64,000 nt of DNA from Alphaproteobacteria bacterium (GCA_005883305.1 VBAC01000001.1:1612001-1676000), one strand, 5' to 3'; positions 17,048-26,465 are shown, counted from the first letter of the stretch. Notes: generated by a model from the letters alone, not told the origin. Numbers and translations: made by a program.

Positions 17048-17500
17048 TCATCCCGGCCGCCTCTGCATCAGCGCCGTCCGCTCGGTCACGCAGACCAGCT
17101 CCTCCTTCTGGTTGTACATCCGGTGCTCGAAGGTGACGATCCCGGCCTCGGGTCGAGAGCCCGAATCCTTGAGCCCCACCACCTCGGTCTCGGCGCGCAA
17201 AGTGTCGCCGATGAACACGGGCTTCGGCATCCGCACCTTGTCGTAGCCCAGGTTCGCGACGAGCGTTCCGAGCGTGGTGTCGCCGACCGAAAGGCCGACG
17301 AGGAGCGCGAAGGTGAAGGTGCCGTTGACGACGATCCGCCCGAATTCGGTTCCTTCGGCATAGGTCTCGTCGAGGTGGAGCGGCTGCGGATTGTGCGTCA
17401 GCGCCGAGATCAGCAGGTTGTCGGTCTCGGTCACCGTCCGGTGCGGCTGGTGCCGAATTCGGTCACCCAGGGTCCATTGCTCGTAATAGCGCCCGGGCAT
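17048..17500 (-). CDS. MaoC-family (R)-hydratase
   Basis: A 150-residue single-hotdog MaoC dehydratase. Near the N-terminus HRTVTETDNLLISALTHNPQPLHLD carries the catalytic Asp and His dyad of R-specific enoyl-CoA hydratases; VNGTFTFALLVGLSVGDTTLG is the conserved hotdog helix. It adds water to an enoyl-CoA. Homologues act as mesaconyl-CoA, itaconyl-CoA or other branched-enoyl-CoA hydratases. It sits between liuD and the CitE-like lyase on one strand, with family D repeats in both gaps. Confidence 0.88.
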   Translation of the reverse strand: MPGRYYEQWTLGDRIRHQPHRTVTETDNLLISALTHNPQPLHLDETYAEGTEFGRIVVNGTFTFALLVGLSVGDTTLGTLVANLGYDKVRMPKPVFIGDTLRAETEVVGLKDSGSRPEAGIVTFEHRMYNQKEELVCVTERTALMQRRPG

Positions 17501-17506
17501 GTTTCT

Positions 17507-17654
17507 ACCTCCCCCCCTTGTGGGGGGAGGATAGCGCAGCTTGGCCGCAAAGCGGTCTAGCGAAGCTTGGAGAGGGGGTGCGGCGCTGCGCGCCGCGCGC
17601 TCGCCGGGCGAGCGCACCCCCACCCCTTGATCCCCTCCCCACAAGGGGGAGGGG
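17507..17654. repeat. Repeat family D, copy 2
   Basis: Arms CCCCCCTTGTGGGGGGAGG and CCCCTCCCCACAAGGGGGAGGGG with a long GC-rich centre containing CGGCGCTGCGCGCCG. It fills the gap between liuD and the MaoC gene. Confidence 0.85.
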
Positions 17655-17671
17655 AATTTTCGAGCCTGCCA

Positions 17672-19558
17672 TCATCCCTCCCCCTTCTCGATCCGCGCCA
17701 GCATCGCGCCCTCGCTCACTTGGGTGCCCTCCTCGGCGTTCAGCTCGGCGACGATACCGTCGAACGGCGCGGCCAGGCTATGCTCCATCTTCATCGCCTC
17801 GAGCGTCAGCAATTTCTGCCCCTTGGTCACCGTATCGCCCAGCTTCACCGCCAGCGCGATGATCCTGCCCGGCATCGGCGAGACGATCGCGCCGTCGCCC
17901 GCGGCGGCGCCGGCGGCGCCGTCCGTGCGGCTGATCGCGATCAGATACTGGGCGCCCTTTTTTTGCATGAGCTGCGCCTTGGGTCCGAGCTCGCGAAAGC
18001 TGCCCTCGTATCGGCCCGGTCTGTTAGGCTGGAAGTCAAACGCGGTACGCTCGCCATTTACATCGAGCGCCAGGCGCCGCTCGCGTTCCCGATTCAGGCG
18101 GAAGCCGAAGAGAGGCGCCGTCATGGGCGAGTAGTCCATCGACTGGCGCGCGAACCACATTGCGGCATCACTCAGGTCGCGCGCGGTTGGCGGTGGATCG
18201 AGCAAGATCGCCTTGCCTCGGCCCGCAATCAGCCCGGTATCGACATCGCCCGCCTTGACATCTGGATCGCGGAGCAGGCGAACGAGGAAGGCAATATTGG
18301 TTTTGACAGGCCAGACAGTGGTGTACTCGAGTTCGCTGGCAAGGGCATCTAACGCCTGCATCCGGCTCGGCGCGTGGACGATCACCTTGGCGATCATCGG
18401 ATCGTAGAAAGGCGATATGCTGGCCCCTTCTTCCACGCTGGTATCGACACGGGCGTCGCCGCAGGGCTGGAAAATGTCGAGCCGGCCCGTGCTCGGTAGG
18501 AAACCCGTCGCGGGGTTCTCGGCATAAAGCCGCGCCTCCATCGCCCAGCCGTTGATGCTGAGTTCGTCCTGCGTCTTCGGCAGCGTCTCGCCGCTCGCCA
18601 CCCGAAGCTGCCATTCGACCAGATCCTGCCCGGTAATCTCCTCGGTCACCGGATGCTCGACCTGGAGGCGGGTGTTCATCTCCATGAACCAGATGCGGTC
18701 GGCGCGCAGGCCCTCGCTCGCGTCGGCGATGAACTCGATCGTCCCCGCGCCGACATAGTCGATCGCCCTGGCCGCCTTGACCGCCGCCCCGCACACCGCC
18801 GCCCGCGTCGCCTCGTCCATCCCCGGCGCCGGCGCCTCCTCGATCACCTTCTGGTGGCGGCGCTGGAGCGAGCAGTCGCGCTCGAACAGATGGACGACAT
18901 TGCCGTGCGTATCGCCGAACACCTGCACCTCGATATGGCGCGGGCGCTCGACATATTTTTCGATCAGGACGCGGTCGTCGCCGAACGAGGAGACCGCCTC
19001 GCGCTTGCACGAAAGCAGCATTTCCTCGAACTCGCCGGTCGCATTGACCTTGCGCATCCCCTTGCCGCCGCCGCCCGCGACCGCCTTGATCAGCACCGGA
19101 TAGCCGATCGCGTCGGCCTCTTTTTGCAGCCGCTCGGGCGACTGATCCTCGCCGAGATAGCCGGGCGTTGTCGGCACGCCCGCTTCGTCCATCAGCTTCT
19201 TGGCCGCGTCCTTGAGCCCCATCGCGGTGATGCTTGCCGGTCGCGGCCCGACCCAGATCAGCCCCGCGTCGATCACCGCCTGGGCGAAGCCGGCGTTCTC
19301 GGACAGAAACCCGTACCCAGGATGGATCGCCTCCGCCTCGGTCTCCTTCGCCGCGGCGATGATCTTCTCGCCCACGAGATAGCTCTCCCGCGCCGGCGAA
19401 GGCCCGATATGCACCGCCTCGTCCGCCTCGCGCACGTGCAGCGCCCTGGCGTCCGCATCCGAATAGACCGCCACCGTCCGCACCCCCAGCCGCCGCGCGG
19501 TGCGAATGATCCGGCAGGCAATCTCGCCGCGATTGGCGATGAGCAGGGACTTGATCAT
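17672..19558 (-). CDS. liuD: Methylcrotonyl-CoA carboxylase, biotin-carboxylase/carrier subunit
   Basis: A 628-residue protein. It begins MIKSLLIANRGEIACRIIRTA (biotin carboxylase N-domain), has the ATP-grasp loop GGGGKGMRKV near residue 165 and the catalytic FMEMNTRLQVEHPVTE segment. A linker domain leads to a C-terminal biotinyl domain with LEAMKMEHSL; the biotinylated Lys is residue 590. With liuB it carboxylates 3-methylcrotonyl-CoA in leucine breakdown. Acetyl- or propionyl-CoA carboxylase subunits look alike, but the liuA/liuB neighbours favour this role. The ATG overlaps the stop of the NTF2-like gene (ATGA). Confidence 0.9.
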   Translation of the reverse strand: MIKSLLIANRGEIACRIIRTARRLGVRTVAVYSDADARALHVREADEAVHIGPSPARESYLVGEKIIAAAKETEAEAIHPGYGFLSENAGFAQAVIDAGLIWVGPRPASITAMGLKDAAKKLMDEAGVPTTPGYLGEDQSPERLQKEADAIGYPVLIKAVAGGGGKGMRKVNATGEFEEMLLSCKREAVSSFGDDRVLIEKYVERPRHIEVQVFGDTHGNVVHLFERDCSLQRRHQKVIEEAPAPGMDEATRAAVCGAAVKAARAIDYVGAGTIEFIADASEGLRADRIWFMEMNTRLQVEHPVTEEITGQDLVEWQLRVASGETLPKTQDELSINGWAMEARLYAENPATGFLPSTGRLDIFQPCGDARVDTSVEEGASISPFYDPMIAKVIVHAPSRMQALDALASELEYTTVWPVKTNIAFLVRLLRDPDVKAGDVDTGLIAGRGKAILLDPPPTARDLSDAAMWFARQSMDYSPMTAPLFGFRLNRERERRLALDVNGERTAFDFQPNRPGRYEGSFRELGPKAQLMQKKGAQYLIAISRTDGAAGAAAGDGAIVSPMPGRIIALAVKLGDTVTKGQKLLTLEAMKMEHSLAAPFDGIVAELNAEEGTQVSEGAMLARIEKGEG

Positions 19559-20007
19559 TGCGTGGGGCATCCGCTGGTGTGCGACGAGAAGGTCAGGTTC
19601 ATGACCTTCCAGTTCCCATTCTCGCGCACCAGATCGAAGTGATCGTAGCCGCAATTGACCACCCGCCCGCCAGCGCGGACGACGAACGGCGCCCAGACCA
19701 TCGCGATGTCGCCGTCGACGGCCACCCTGGGGCCGGAAATCCGCTCCTGGAAAGCGCCCTGCGGCGTCACCCGCCCGGCGAACTGGGTCCAGCTCATCTG
19801 CCGCACATTCGACGCCCCGTCGCCGCGCAGGCCCGAGGCGGTTACGCGCCCGTCGGGATAGACCTGGGCCAGCATCGCCGCCGAGTCGCCCGCCTCGAAA
19901 GCAGCGAACAGAGCATTCAGGGGCGCCATCACCGCCGCGCGGTCGGCCGGGGCCGGCTCCGCGGCCGGGACGGCCGACGCGAGCAGCAAGGCAGAGAATA
20001 TGGTCAT
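19555..20007 (-). CDS. Exported NTF2-like (SnoaL-type) protein
   Basis: A 150-residue protein with a short signal peptide (MTIFSALLLASAVPAAEP). The rest has the layout of the NTF2-like alpha+beta barrel: an N-terminal helix with AVMAPLNALFAAFEAGDSAAM, then strands ending GNWKVMNLTFSSHTSGCP. Such proteins are often periplasmic and without known activity. It overlaps liuD by 4 bases and is therefore translated in the same operon, although an obvious role in leucine breakdown is lacking. Confidence 0.75.
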   Translation of the reverse strand: MTIFSALLLASAVPAAEPAPADRAAVMAPLNALFAAFEAGDSAAMLAQVYPDGRVTASGLRGDGASNVRQMSWTQFAGRVTPQGAFQERISGPRVAVDGDIAMVWAPFVVRAGGRVVNCGYDHFDLVRENGNWKVMNLTFSSHTSGCPTQ

Positions 20008-20014
20008 CGCGCTT

Positions 20015-20410
20015 CTACTCCTCGACCGCCTGGACCGCGCCGACATAGCCGGGCCGCGGCCCCGAAATGTAGCCCGCGAAAATCTCGATCAGCTCTTCGG
20101 CGGAAAAGGTTTCGTTCCCTTCGTGCATGGGCCGGTTGTCGTACAGCAGATATTCCGGACCCGGCGGGCCGAGCCGCGAACGAATGACGAAGCCGCCGCC
20201 CCGCGCCTCGGCCGATAGGATGCAGCGGTCGCAGGTCTCGATCATGACGCTCGCGCAGCCCCCCGGCCGCGCGCACCGCGCGAGCGCCCGGCGCACCGCC
20301 GCCGCCGACGCGACCCGCACCGGCGCGGCGTCGTCGATCGACAGCATGCCGGGCATCGGGGGCTCGGCCGCGGCCATCGCGAGTAGCATGGCAATAAACG
20401 CGCCGATCAC
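20015..20410 (-). CDS. Exported cysteine-containing hypothetical protein
   Basis: The best start is GTG at 20410, because GGGGAGGATTTGCA directly before it is an ideal ribosome site, itself the end of the family C arm; the ATG at 20389 has none. The 131-residue product opens with a hydrophobic signal peptide ([17 protein letters not shown]). The mature part has four Cys in CARPGGCASVMIETCDRC, spaced for two disulfides or a metal site, and the segment GPPGPEYLLYDNRPM. I do not recognise the family. It lies 7 bases before the NTF2-like gene, in the same operon. Confidence 0.7.
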   Translation of the reverse strand: MIGAFIAMLLAMAAAEPPMPGMLSIDDAAPVRVASAAAVRRALARCARPGGCASVMIETCDRCILSAEARGGGFVIRSRLGPPGPEYLLYDNRPMHEGNETFSAEELIEIFAGYISGPRPGYVGAVQAVEE

Positions 20411-20898
20411 TGCAAATCCTCCCCGGAACGGGGAGGGGGACCGTCCGAAGGACGGTGAAGGGGGCCCAGCCTTTGACACCCGCTCACAATTCCGAGGATC
20501 ACACCCTCCAAATTGCGAAACACCTCGCGGGCAGGAATCCGCATCATCGTGAACCCCAACTCCTCAAGGTAGCGATCCCGCCCCGCATCGCGCTCCGGCT
20601 GGCCGGCCCGATCATGCGCTTCGCCATCGACCTCAATGGCAAGCCGGACGGCCAGGCAGGCAAAGTCGATCGAGAACGGCCTCTGTGGACATTGCTTGCG
20701 AAACCGAAACCCGCCCGGCCGCTCACGCAGCGCGCGCCAGAGCATCCGCTCGGGCGGGCTCATCTCCTTGCGCAGCTTGCGGGCGAGCTTGACCGTCTTG
20801 ATCGGCGCCCGAAGGACGCGCGGGCCCCCTCCACCAGCCTTCGGCTGGTCCCCCTCCCCGTTCCGGGGAGGATTTGGTGCAGCGCTTCCCACGATCAC
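20407..20898 (-). CDS. DUF559 Vsr-like nuclease carried between two family C repeat arms
   Basis: A DUF559 protein of the PD-(D/E)xK superfamily, related to the Vsr mismatch endonuclease. The core reads [20 protein letters not shown], then [20 protein letters not shown] with the catalytic Asp and Glu, and [22 protein letters not shown]. It appears intact. The start given is GTG at 20898, which overlaps the liuB stop as GTGA; this makes the first 25 residues ([17 protein letters not shown]) come from the right repeat arm. GTG at 20892 or ATG at 20763 are alternatives. The C-terminus [11 protein letters not shown] is encoded by the left arm, and the stop overlaps the next gene. DUF559 function is not established; its place inside a palindromic element suggests a role in spreading it. 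Confidence 0.8.
   Translation of the reverse strand: MIVGSAAPNPPRNGEGDQPKAGGGGPRVLRAPIKTVKLARKLRKEMSPPERMLWRALRERPGGFRFRKQCPQRPFSIDFACLAVRLAIEVDGEAHDRAGQPERDAGRDRYLEELGFTMMRIPAREVFRNLEGVILGIVSGCQRLGPLHRPSDGPPPRSGEDLQ
20414..20875. mobile_element. Repeat family C, copy 3: gene-bearing form with DUF559 between its arms
   Basis: The left arm (20414-20465) has the AATCCTCCCCGGAACGGGGAGG hairpin and a CCGTCCGAAGGACGG hairpin; the right arm (20822-20875) has CCAGCCTTCGGCTGG and the reversed outer hairpin ending GGGGAGGATTT. Gene-less copies have these same arms separated by only 20-50 bp, whereas here about 355 bp of DUF559 core lies between them. The whole unit sits inside the leucine-degradation operon between liuB and the next gene. 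Confidence 0.75.
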
Positions 20899-22490
20899 AT
20901 CCTGAACACGCCGAACTTCGCCCGCTCCGGAATGGGCGCGTTCAGCGTCGTTGCAAAGGCGAGGCCGAGAACGTCGCGGGTCTGGGCCGGATCGATGATC
21001 CCGTCGTCCCACAACCGCGCGGTGGCGTGGTAGGGGTTGCCTTCGTCCTCGTAGCGCTGGCGGATCGGGGCCTTGAAGGCTTCGGCCTCCTCCGCGCTCC
21101 AGCCTTCCGCATCCTTATGCACGGTGGCGAGTACGGATGCGGCCTGCTCGCCGCCCATCACCGAGATGCGGCTGTTCGGCCAGCTGAATAAGAATCGAGG
21201 GCTGTAGGCCCGCCCGCACATGCCGTAATTGCCCGCGCCGAAGCTGCCGCCGATCAAAACGGTGATCTTGGGCACGCTCGCTGTCGCCACTGCCGTCACC
21301 AATTTGGCGCCGTCCTTGGCGATTCCGCCGGCCTCGTATTTGCCGCCGACCATGAAGCCCGAGATGTTCTGGAGGAACAAGAGGGGCGTTCGCCGCTGGC
21401 AGGCGAGCTCGATGAAATGGGCGCCCTTCATCGCGCTCTCGCTGAACAGGATGCCGTTATTGGCGAGGATCGCGACCGGCATCCCCCAGATCCGGGCGAA
21501 GCCGCAGACCAGCGTGCTCCCGTAAAGCGCCTTGAACTCGTGGAACTCGGAGCCATCGACGAGCCGGGCGATCACCTCGCGCACGTCGTAGGGCGTGCGC
21601 ACGTCGTCCGGGATCACGCCGTAGAGCCCCTCGGGGTCGAATTTCGGCGGCGCCGGTTCGGCAAGGTCGATGTCGATCGCCTTCGCTGTGTTCAGCCGCG
21701 CCACGATGTCGCGAACGATGGTCAGCGCATGCTCGTCATTCTCGGCCAGGTGATCGACCACGCCCGATTTGCGCGCGTGAAGGTCGCCGCCGCCCAGATC
21801 CTCGGCGCTGATCACCTCGCCCGTCGCCGCCTTCACCAGCGGCGGCCCGCCGAGGAAGATCGTGCCCTGATTGCGGACGATCACGCTCTCGTCGCTCATC
21901 GCCGGCACGTAGGCCCCGCCCGCGGTGCAGCTGCCCATCACGCAGGCGATCTGCGCCAGCCCCTCCGCCGACATCTGCGCCTGGTTGTAGAAGATCCGCC
22001 CGAAATGCTCGCGGTCGGGGAAGACCTCGGCCTGGTGCGGCAGGTTGGCGCCGCCCGAATCGACCAGGTAGACGCTCGGAAGCCGGTTCTGCAGCGCGAT
22101 CTCCTGGGCGCGCAGATGCTTCTTCACGGTCATCGGATAATAAGTGCCGCCCTTCACCGTCGCGTCGTTGCACACGATCATCGTCTCGCGTCCGGAAACG
22201 CGGCCGATCCCGGCGATCACCCCGGCGCCCGGAACCTCGCTTTTGTACATGTCGCAGGCGGCGAGCTGGCCGATCTCGAGGAAGGGGGAGCCCGGATCGA
22301 GCAGCCGCTCCACCCGCTCGCGCGGAAGCAGCTTGCCGCGCGAGACGTGGCGCTCGCGCGACGTCTCGTTGCCCCCGAGCGCCGCCTCCGCCACCCGCGC
22401 GCGCAGCTCATCCGCCAGGGCGCGGTTGTGGGCCGCGTTGGCGCGAAAGGAGTCGCTGGTGTCGTCGAGCTTTGAGGTCAGGACTGTCAT
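20895..22490 (-). CDS. liuB: Methylcrotonyl-CoA carboxylase, carboxyltransferase subunit
   Basis: A 531-residue protein, close to the usual 535. It starts [20 protein letters not shown]; longer readings upstream come from repeat DNA. Both halves of the carboxyltransferase fold are present, with [36 protein letters not shown] and, in the C-half, [17 protein letters not shown] and [18 protein letters not shown] (oxyanion-hole regions). It transfers the carboxyl group from biotin on LiuD to 3-methylcrotonyl-CoA. Its stop overlaps the probable GTG start of the DUF559 gene. Confidence 0.94.
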   Translation of the reverse strand: MTVLTSKLDDTSDSFRANAAHNRALADELRARVAEAALGGNETSRERHVSRGKLLPRERVERLLDPGSPFLEIGQLAACDMYKSEVPGAGVIAGIGRVSGRETMIVCNDATVKGGTYYPMTVKKHLRAQEIALQNRLPSVYLVDSGGANLPHQAEVFPDREHFGRIFYNQAQMSAEGLAQIACVMGSCTAGGAYVPAMSDESVIVRNQGTIFLGGPPLVKAATGEVISAEDLGGGDLHARKSGVVDHLAENDEHALTIVRDIVARLNTAKAIDIDLAEPAPPKFDPEGLYGVIPDDVRTPYDVREVIARLVDGSEFHEFKALYGSTLVCGFARIWGMPVAILANNGILFSESAMKGAHFIELACQRRTPLLFLQNISGFMVGGKYEAGGIAKDGAKLVTAVATASVPKITVLIGGSFGAGNYGMCGRAYSPRFLFSWPNSRISVMGGEQAASVLATVHKDAEGWSAEEAEAFKAPIRQRYEDEGNPYHATARLWDDGIIDPAQTRDVLGLAFATTLNAPIPERAKFGVFRM

Positions 22491-22510
22491 GTTTGCCGGC
22501 CCCGGAACGT

Positions 22511-22617
22511 CCCTCCCCCCCTGTGGGGGAGGGTAGGGTGGGGGGTGCGGGCCATGAGGCCCGCGCGCGGCGACGCCGCGCACCCCCACCCCAGCCCCTC
22601 CCCACAAGGGGGAGGGA
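22511..22617. repeat. Repeat family D, copy 3
   Basis: Arms CCCTCCCCCCCTGTGGGGGAGGG and CCCCTCCCCACAAGGGGGAGGG with GTGGGGGGTGCG / CGCACCCCCACCCC inside. It lies between liuB and the 92-aa membrane gene. Confidence 0.88.
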
Positions 22618-22641
22618 TTATGAAAGAGCGCATCCCGACCC

Positions 22642-22920
22642 TCACGCCTTCGCCCCCTCGGCATGAACCGGCTTCTTGCGGATCAGGTAGCGATACACCC
22701 CGATCACGTTGATCATGAGGAGCACCACGTTCTGGGTCCCGATTCCTTCGCCCTCGTCGTTGAGGAAGCCCCAGAAGATCAGCGCCAGCGAGGAGGTGAC
22801 GAAGATGACGAACGCCCACCCCGTGGGCCTCCGCCCGAGATCGAGGCTGACGATCAGCGCCGCCAGCGCCCCGGCCGCGGCCCCGTAATATTGGAGCGCA
22901 TTCAGCAGGCCTTCGCTCAT
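22642..22920 (-). CDS. Small membrane protein of 92 residues
   Basis: Three hydrophobic segments at about residues 10-26, 34-52 and 62-78, and a basic C-terminus ([17 protein letters not shown]). The last segment, [20 protein letters not shown], resembles the end of several small inner-membrane families, but I cannot name one. It lies upstream of liuB on the same strand, separated by a family D repeat, so it may share that transcript. Confidence 0.65.
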   Translation of the reverse strand: MSEGLLNALQYYGAAAGALAALIVSLDLGRRPTGWAFVIFVTSSLALIFWGFLNDEGEGIGTQNVVLLMINVIGVYRYLIRKKPVHAEGAKA

Positions 22921-23063
22921 CCGTCTCCCCTCGAAGCTTTCAAAACCGGTTAGCCGCGTCGCCCGTCGATGGGAAGTGGCGGTTGGCCGAAGGCTCTAGG
23001 CGGCACGGGCCCGGCGGCCTAAGGCCGTCCGGTTCAGCCAACACAGCTTTCGGAAGATCGCCC

Positions 23064-25112
23064 ATGACCCGCTTCGCGCTGCTTGCCGCCGCCACCTTCC
23101 TCGCCGCCGCCTCCGCCCCATCCCAGCCGCCGGCCCATAACGGCATCGGAGTCGACGTCGCAGGAATGGACCGTTCCGTCGCCCCCGGGGACAGCTTCGA
23201 CCGCTACGCCAACGAAGGCTGGCGCACCCGCACCGAAATGCCGGCGGACCGCACAAGGATCGGATCCTTCGTCGGAGTCGCCGACATGGTCGACGCGCGC
23301 AACGTCGACATCATCGCCGGCGCCGCGGCGCGCAACCCTGCGCCGGGCAGCGAGGAGCGCAAGATCGCCGATTATTACGCCGCCTATCTCGATGTGGCCG
23401 CGATCGATCAGCGCGGCCTCGCCCCGCTCCAGCCGGTCCTCCAGCGGATCGCCGCCGTCTCCAGCCGCCGCGATCTCTCGGCGGCGCTCGGGGCCAGCCT
23501 TCGCGCCGACGTCGATCCGCTCAACGCGACCAATTTCTGGACCGAGAACCTGTTCGGCCTGTTCGTGACCCAGGGCCTTCAGGACCCGAGCCGGACCATG
23601 CCCTATCTGCTCCAGGGCGGCCTCGGCATGCCCGAGCGCGACTATTACCTCTCCGACGACGCCGACATGGTGCGAATCCGCACAGCCTACCGCACCTACA
23701 TCGCCGCGATGCTCGGCCTGCTCGGAACGCCCGAGGCCGAGGCCCGCGCGCAGCGCATCTTCGATCTCGAAACGAAGATCGCCCGCGCCCAGGTCGGCGC
23801 CGTCGACGCCCAGAATGCCGGCGCGGTCGAAAATTGGGCCCGGGCCGATTTCGCGCGCCGGGCGCCGGGGATCGATTGGGACGCCTTCTTCGAGGCGGCG
23901 CAGCTTTCCAGCCAGCCGAACTTCCTCGCCTGGCATCCGGCGCCGATCCGCGACCTCAGCGCGCTGGTCGCGTCCGAGCCGATCGAGGTGTGGAAGGACT
24001 GGCTCGCCTTCCACACCGCAAGCCGGATGGCCTCGGTCCTTCCGAAGCGCTTCGACGATCTTCGCTTCTCCTTCTACGGCACGACTCTCTCCGGCCAGCA
24101 GCAGCAGCGCCCGCGCGAGCGCCGCGCCCTTCTCGCCACCTCGGGCGCGCTCGGCGACGCGGTCGGCCAGATCTACGTCCAGCGACACTTCTCCGCCGCG
24201 GCCAAGGCCGACGTTCAGAATATGGTCCGCAACATCGTCCAGGCCTTCGATCGCCGCCTGGTGGCGATCGACTGGATGAACCCGGCGACCCGCACCGAGG
24301 CTCGCCGCAAGGTCGAGACGCTCCGGGTCGGGGTCGGCTATCCCGACGTGTGGCGCGATTATTCGGGCCTCGACATCCGCGCCGGCGACGCGTTCGGCAA
24401 CGCCTGGCGCGCGCAGCTTTACGAATACCGCCACCAGCTTTCGAAGATCGGCCGGCCGGTCGACCGCGGCGAATGGTGGATGTTCCCGCAGACGGTCAAC
24501 GCGATCAACATGCCGCTGCAGAACGCGATCACCTTCCCGGCCGCGATCCTTCTGCCGCCTTTCTACGATCCGGACGCCGATCCGGCCTTCAACTATGGCG
24601 CGATCGGATCGGTGATCGGCCACGAGGTCAGCCACAGCTTCGACAATCTCGGCGCCGGCTTCGACGCCGAGGGACGCCTGAGGAACTGGTGGACGCCCGA
24701 GGACCTCGCCCATTTCAACGCCGCCGGCCAGGCGCTCGTCCGCCAGTACAATTCCTACGAGCCCTTCCCCGGAGTCCACATCAACGGCCAGCTGACGCTC
24801 GGCGAGAACATCGCCGATCTCGCCGGCCTCGCCGCCGCCTACGACGCCTATCACGCCTCGCTGGACGGCCGCGAGGCGCCGGTGATCGGCGGCCTGACCG
24901 GCGACCAGCGCTTCTTCCTCGCTTACGCCCAGGCCCACCGCGCCAAGGCCCGCGAGGCGGCGATGCGCTCGCAGATCGCAACCAACGAGCACGCGCCCGA
25001 CCAGTATCGCGCCGAGACCGTCCGCAACATCGACGCCTGGTACGCGGCGTTCGGGGTGAGGCCGGGGCAGGCGATGTACCTGCCGCCGGCGGAAAGGGTC
25101 AGGGTTTGGTGA
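23064..25112 (+). CDS. M13 (neprilysin/PepO-type) metallopeptidase, exported
   Basis: A 682-residue protein with a signal peptide (MTRFALLAAATFLAAASAPSQPP). The zinc site is HEVSH at residues 520-524, inside VIGHEVSHSFDNLGAGFD. The third ligand lies in GENIADLAG at about residue 580, and the NAxY-type substrate segment (VNAINMPLQNAITFPA) is present. It ends with the family CxxW-like zone altered to MYLPPAERVRVW. It would cleave peptides in the periplasm. It is on the opposite strand to the leucine genes. The ATG at 23064 was chosen because signal peptide sequence begins there. Confidence 0.92.
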   Translation: MTRFALLAAATFLAAASAPSQPPAHNGIGVDVAGMDRSVAPGDSFDRYANEGWRTRTEMPADRTRIGSFVGVADMVDARNVDIIAGAAARNPAPGSEERKIADYYAAYLDVAAIDQRGLAPLQPVLQRIAAVSSRRDLSAALGASLRADVDPLNATNFWTENLFGLFVTQGLQDPSRTMPYLLQGGLGMPERDYYLSDDADMVRIRTAYRTYIAAMLGLLGTPEAEARAQRIFDLETKIARAQVGAVDAQNAGAVENWARADFARRAPGIDWDAFFEAAQLSSQPNFLAWHPAPIRDLSALVASEPIEVWKDWLAFHTASRMASVLPKRFDDLRFSFYGTTLSGQQQQRPRERRALLATSGALGDAVGQIYVQRHFSAAAKADVQNMVRNIVQAFDRRLVAIDWMNPATRTEARRKVETLRVGVGYPDVWRDYSGLDIRAGDAFGNAWRAQLYEYRHQLSKIGRPVDRGEWWMFPQTVNAINMPLQNAITFPAAILLPPFYDPDADPAFNYGAIGSVIGHEVSHSFDNLGAGFDAEGRLRNWWTPEDLAHFNAAGQALVRQYNSYEPFPGVHINGQLTLGENIADLAGLAAAYDAYHASLDGREAPVIGGLTGDQRFFLAYAQAHRAKAREAAMRSQIATNEHAPDQYRAETVRNIDAWYAAFGVRPGQAMYLPPAERVRVW

Positions 25113-25118
25113 CAAAAG

Positions 25119-25228
25119 CCCCTCCCCCCTTGTGGGGAGGGGTTGGGGGTGGGGGTGCGCGACCTTGTCGCGCGCGGGCCTTAAGGCCCGCACCCCCCAC
25201 CCTGCCCTCCCCCACAAAGGGGGAGGGA
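25119..25228. repeat. Repeat family D, copy 4
   Basis: Arms CCCCTCCCCCCTTGTGGGGAGGGG and CCCTCCCCCACAAAGGGGGAGGG, inner GTTGGGGGTGGGGGTGCG / CGCACCCCCCACCC. It fills the gap between the convergent M13 peptidase and liuA genes almost base for base. Confidence 0.9.
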
Positions 25229-25229
25229 A

Positions 25230-26381
25230 TTACGCCCCGATAAGCTCCCGCCCGATCAGCATCCGCCTGATCTCGTTCGTCCCCGCGCCGATGTCGAGCA
25301 GCTTGGCGTCGCGGAAGTAGCGCTCGACCGGCCAGTCCTTGGTATAGCCCGCCCCGCCCAGCGCCTGGATCGCCTCGCCCGCCACCCGCACCGCATTCTC
25401 GCTCGCGTAGAGGATCGCCCCGGCGGCGTCGAAGCGGGTCGTCTTGCCCGCGTCGCAGGCCCGAGCCACCTGGTAGACATAGGCCCGCGCCGAATTGAGC
25501 GCGACGTACATGTCGGCGACCTTGGCCTGCATCAGCTGAAAGCTCCCGATCGCCTTGCCGAACTGCTTCCGCTCGCGGACATAGGGCAGCACGACGTCGA
25601 GGCAGGCCTGCATGATGCCGAGCTGGATTCCGGCGAGCACGGTGCGCTCGTAATCGAGCCCGCTCATCAGCACGCCGACCCCGCCGTTCACGGGCCCCAT
25701 CACATTCTCCTCCGGAACCTCGCAATCGTCGAAAATCAGCTCGGCCGTCGGCGAGCCGCGCATGCCCATCTTGTCGAGCTTCTGGCCGATCGAGAACCCC
25801 TTCATCCCCTTCTCGATCAGGAAGGTGGTGATCCCGCGGCTCCCCTCGCCCGTCTTGGCGTAGACCACCAAAGTGTCCGCATATTGCGCGTTGGTGATCC
25901 AGAACTTCGTGCCGTTGAGCACGTAGCCGCCCTGCACCTTCTCGGCCTTGAGCTTCATCGACACCACGTCGCTGCCCGCCCCCGCCTCGGACATGGCGAG
26001 GCTCCCGACATGCTCGCCGGAGATCAATTTCGGCAGGTACTTGGCCTTCTGCTCCGCGCTCGCCCAGCGCCGGATCTGGTTGACGCAGAGGTTCGAATGC
26101 GCGCCGTAGGAAAGGCCGATCGAGGCCGAGGCCCGCGCCACCTCCTCCTGCGCGATGACATGCTCGAGATAGCCGAGCCCGAGCCCGCCATCCTCCTCGG
26201 CCACGGTGATCCCGTGAAGCCCGAGCGCGCCCATTTCGGGCCACAGCTCGGCGGGAAACCAGTCCTCCGCGTCGATCCGCGCCGCCAGCGGCTGGATCCG
26301 CTCGCTGGCGAACCTTTGAGTCGTGTCGCGAATGGCCTCGGCCATCTCGCCCAGCTCGAAATCGAGGCCCAGCCCGGACAT
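25230..26381 (-). CDS. liuA: Isovaleryl-CoA dehydrogenase
   Basis: A 383-residue acyl-CoA dehydrogenase. [20 protein letters not shown] and [14 protein letters not shown] are the FAD/substrate signature segments. [20 protein letters not shown] places the catalytic Glu in the position typical of isovaleryl-CoA dehydrogenases, unlike the C-terminal Glu of most family members. It oxidises isovaleryl-CoA to 3-methylcrotonyl-CoA, the substrate of LiuB/LiuD nearby. The ATG at 26381 is preceded by GGGAGAAT. It is divergent from the thiolase gene. Confidence 0.93.
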   Translation of the reverse strand: MSGLGLDFELGEMAEAIRDTTQRFASERIQPLAARIDAEDWFPAELWPEMGALGLHGITVAEEDGGLGLGYLEHVIAQEEVARASASIGLSYGAHSNLCVNQIRRWASAEQKAKYLPKLISGEHVGSLAMSEAGAGSDVVSMKLKAEKVQGGYVLNGTKFWITNAQYADTLVVYAKTGEGSRGITTFLIEKGMKGFSIGQKLDKMGMRGSPTAELIFDDCEVPEENVMGPVNGGVGVLMSGLDYERTVLAGIQLGIMQACLDVVLPYVRERKQFGKAIGSFQLMQAKVADMYVALNSARAYVYQVARACDAGKTTRFDAAGAILYASENAVRVAGEAIQALGGAGYTKDWPVERYFRDAKLLDIGAGTNEIRRMLIGRELIGA

Positions 26382-26465
26382 GTCATATTCTCCCGTTGAG
26401 GGCCGACTAATGCGCCGGGCGGGTTTGAACAAGCGCGGGAGCCGCCCTATGTGCCCGGCACCACC

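Noticed and set aside
20407-20479. A longer start for the exported cysteine-containing protein, reaching into the repeat
   Set aside because: The upstream residues (SPSPFRGG type) are a reading of the repeat arm, and a strong ribosome site sits directly before the GTG at 20410.
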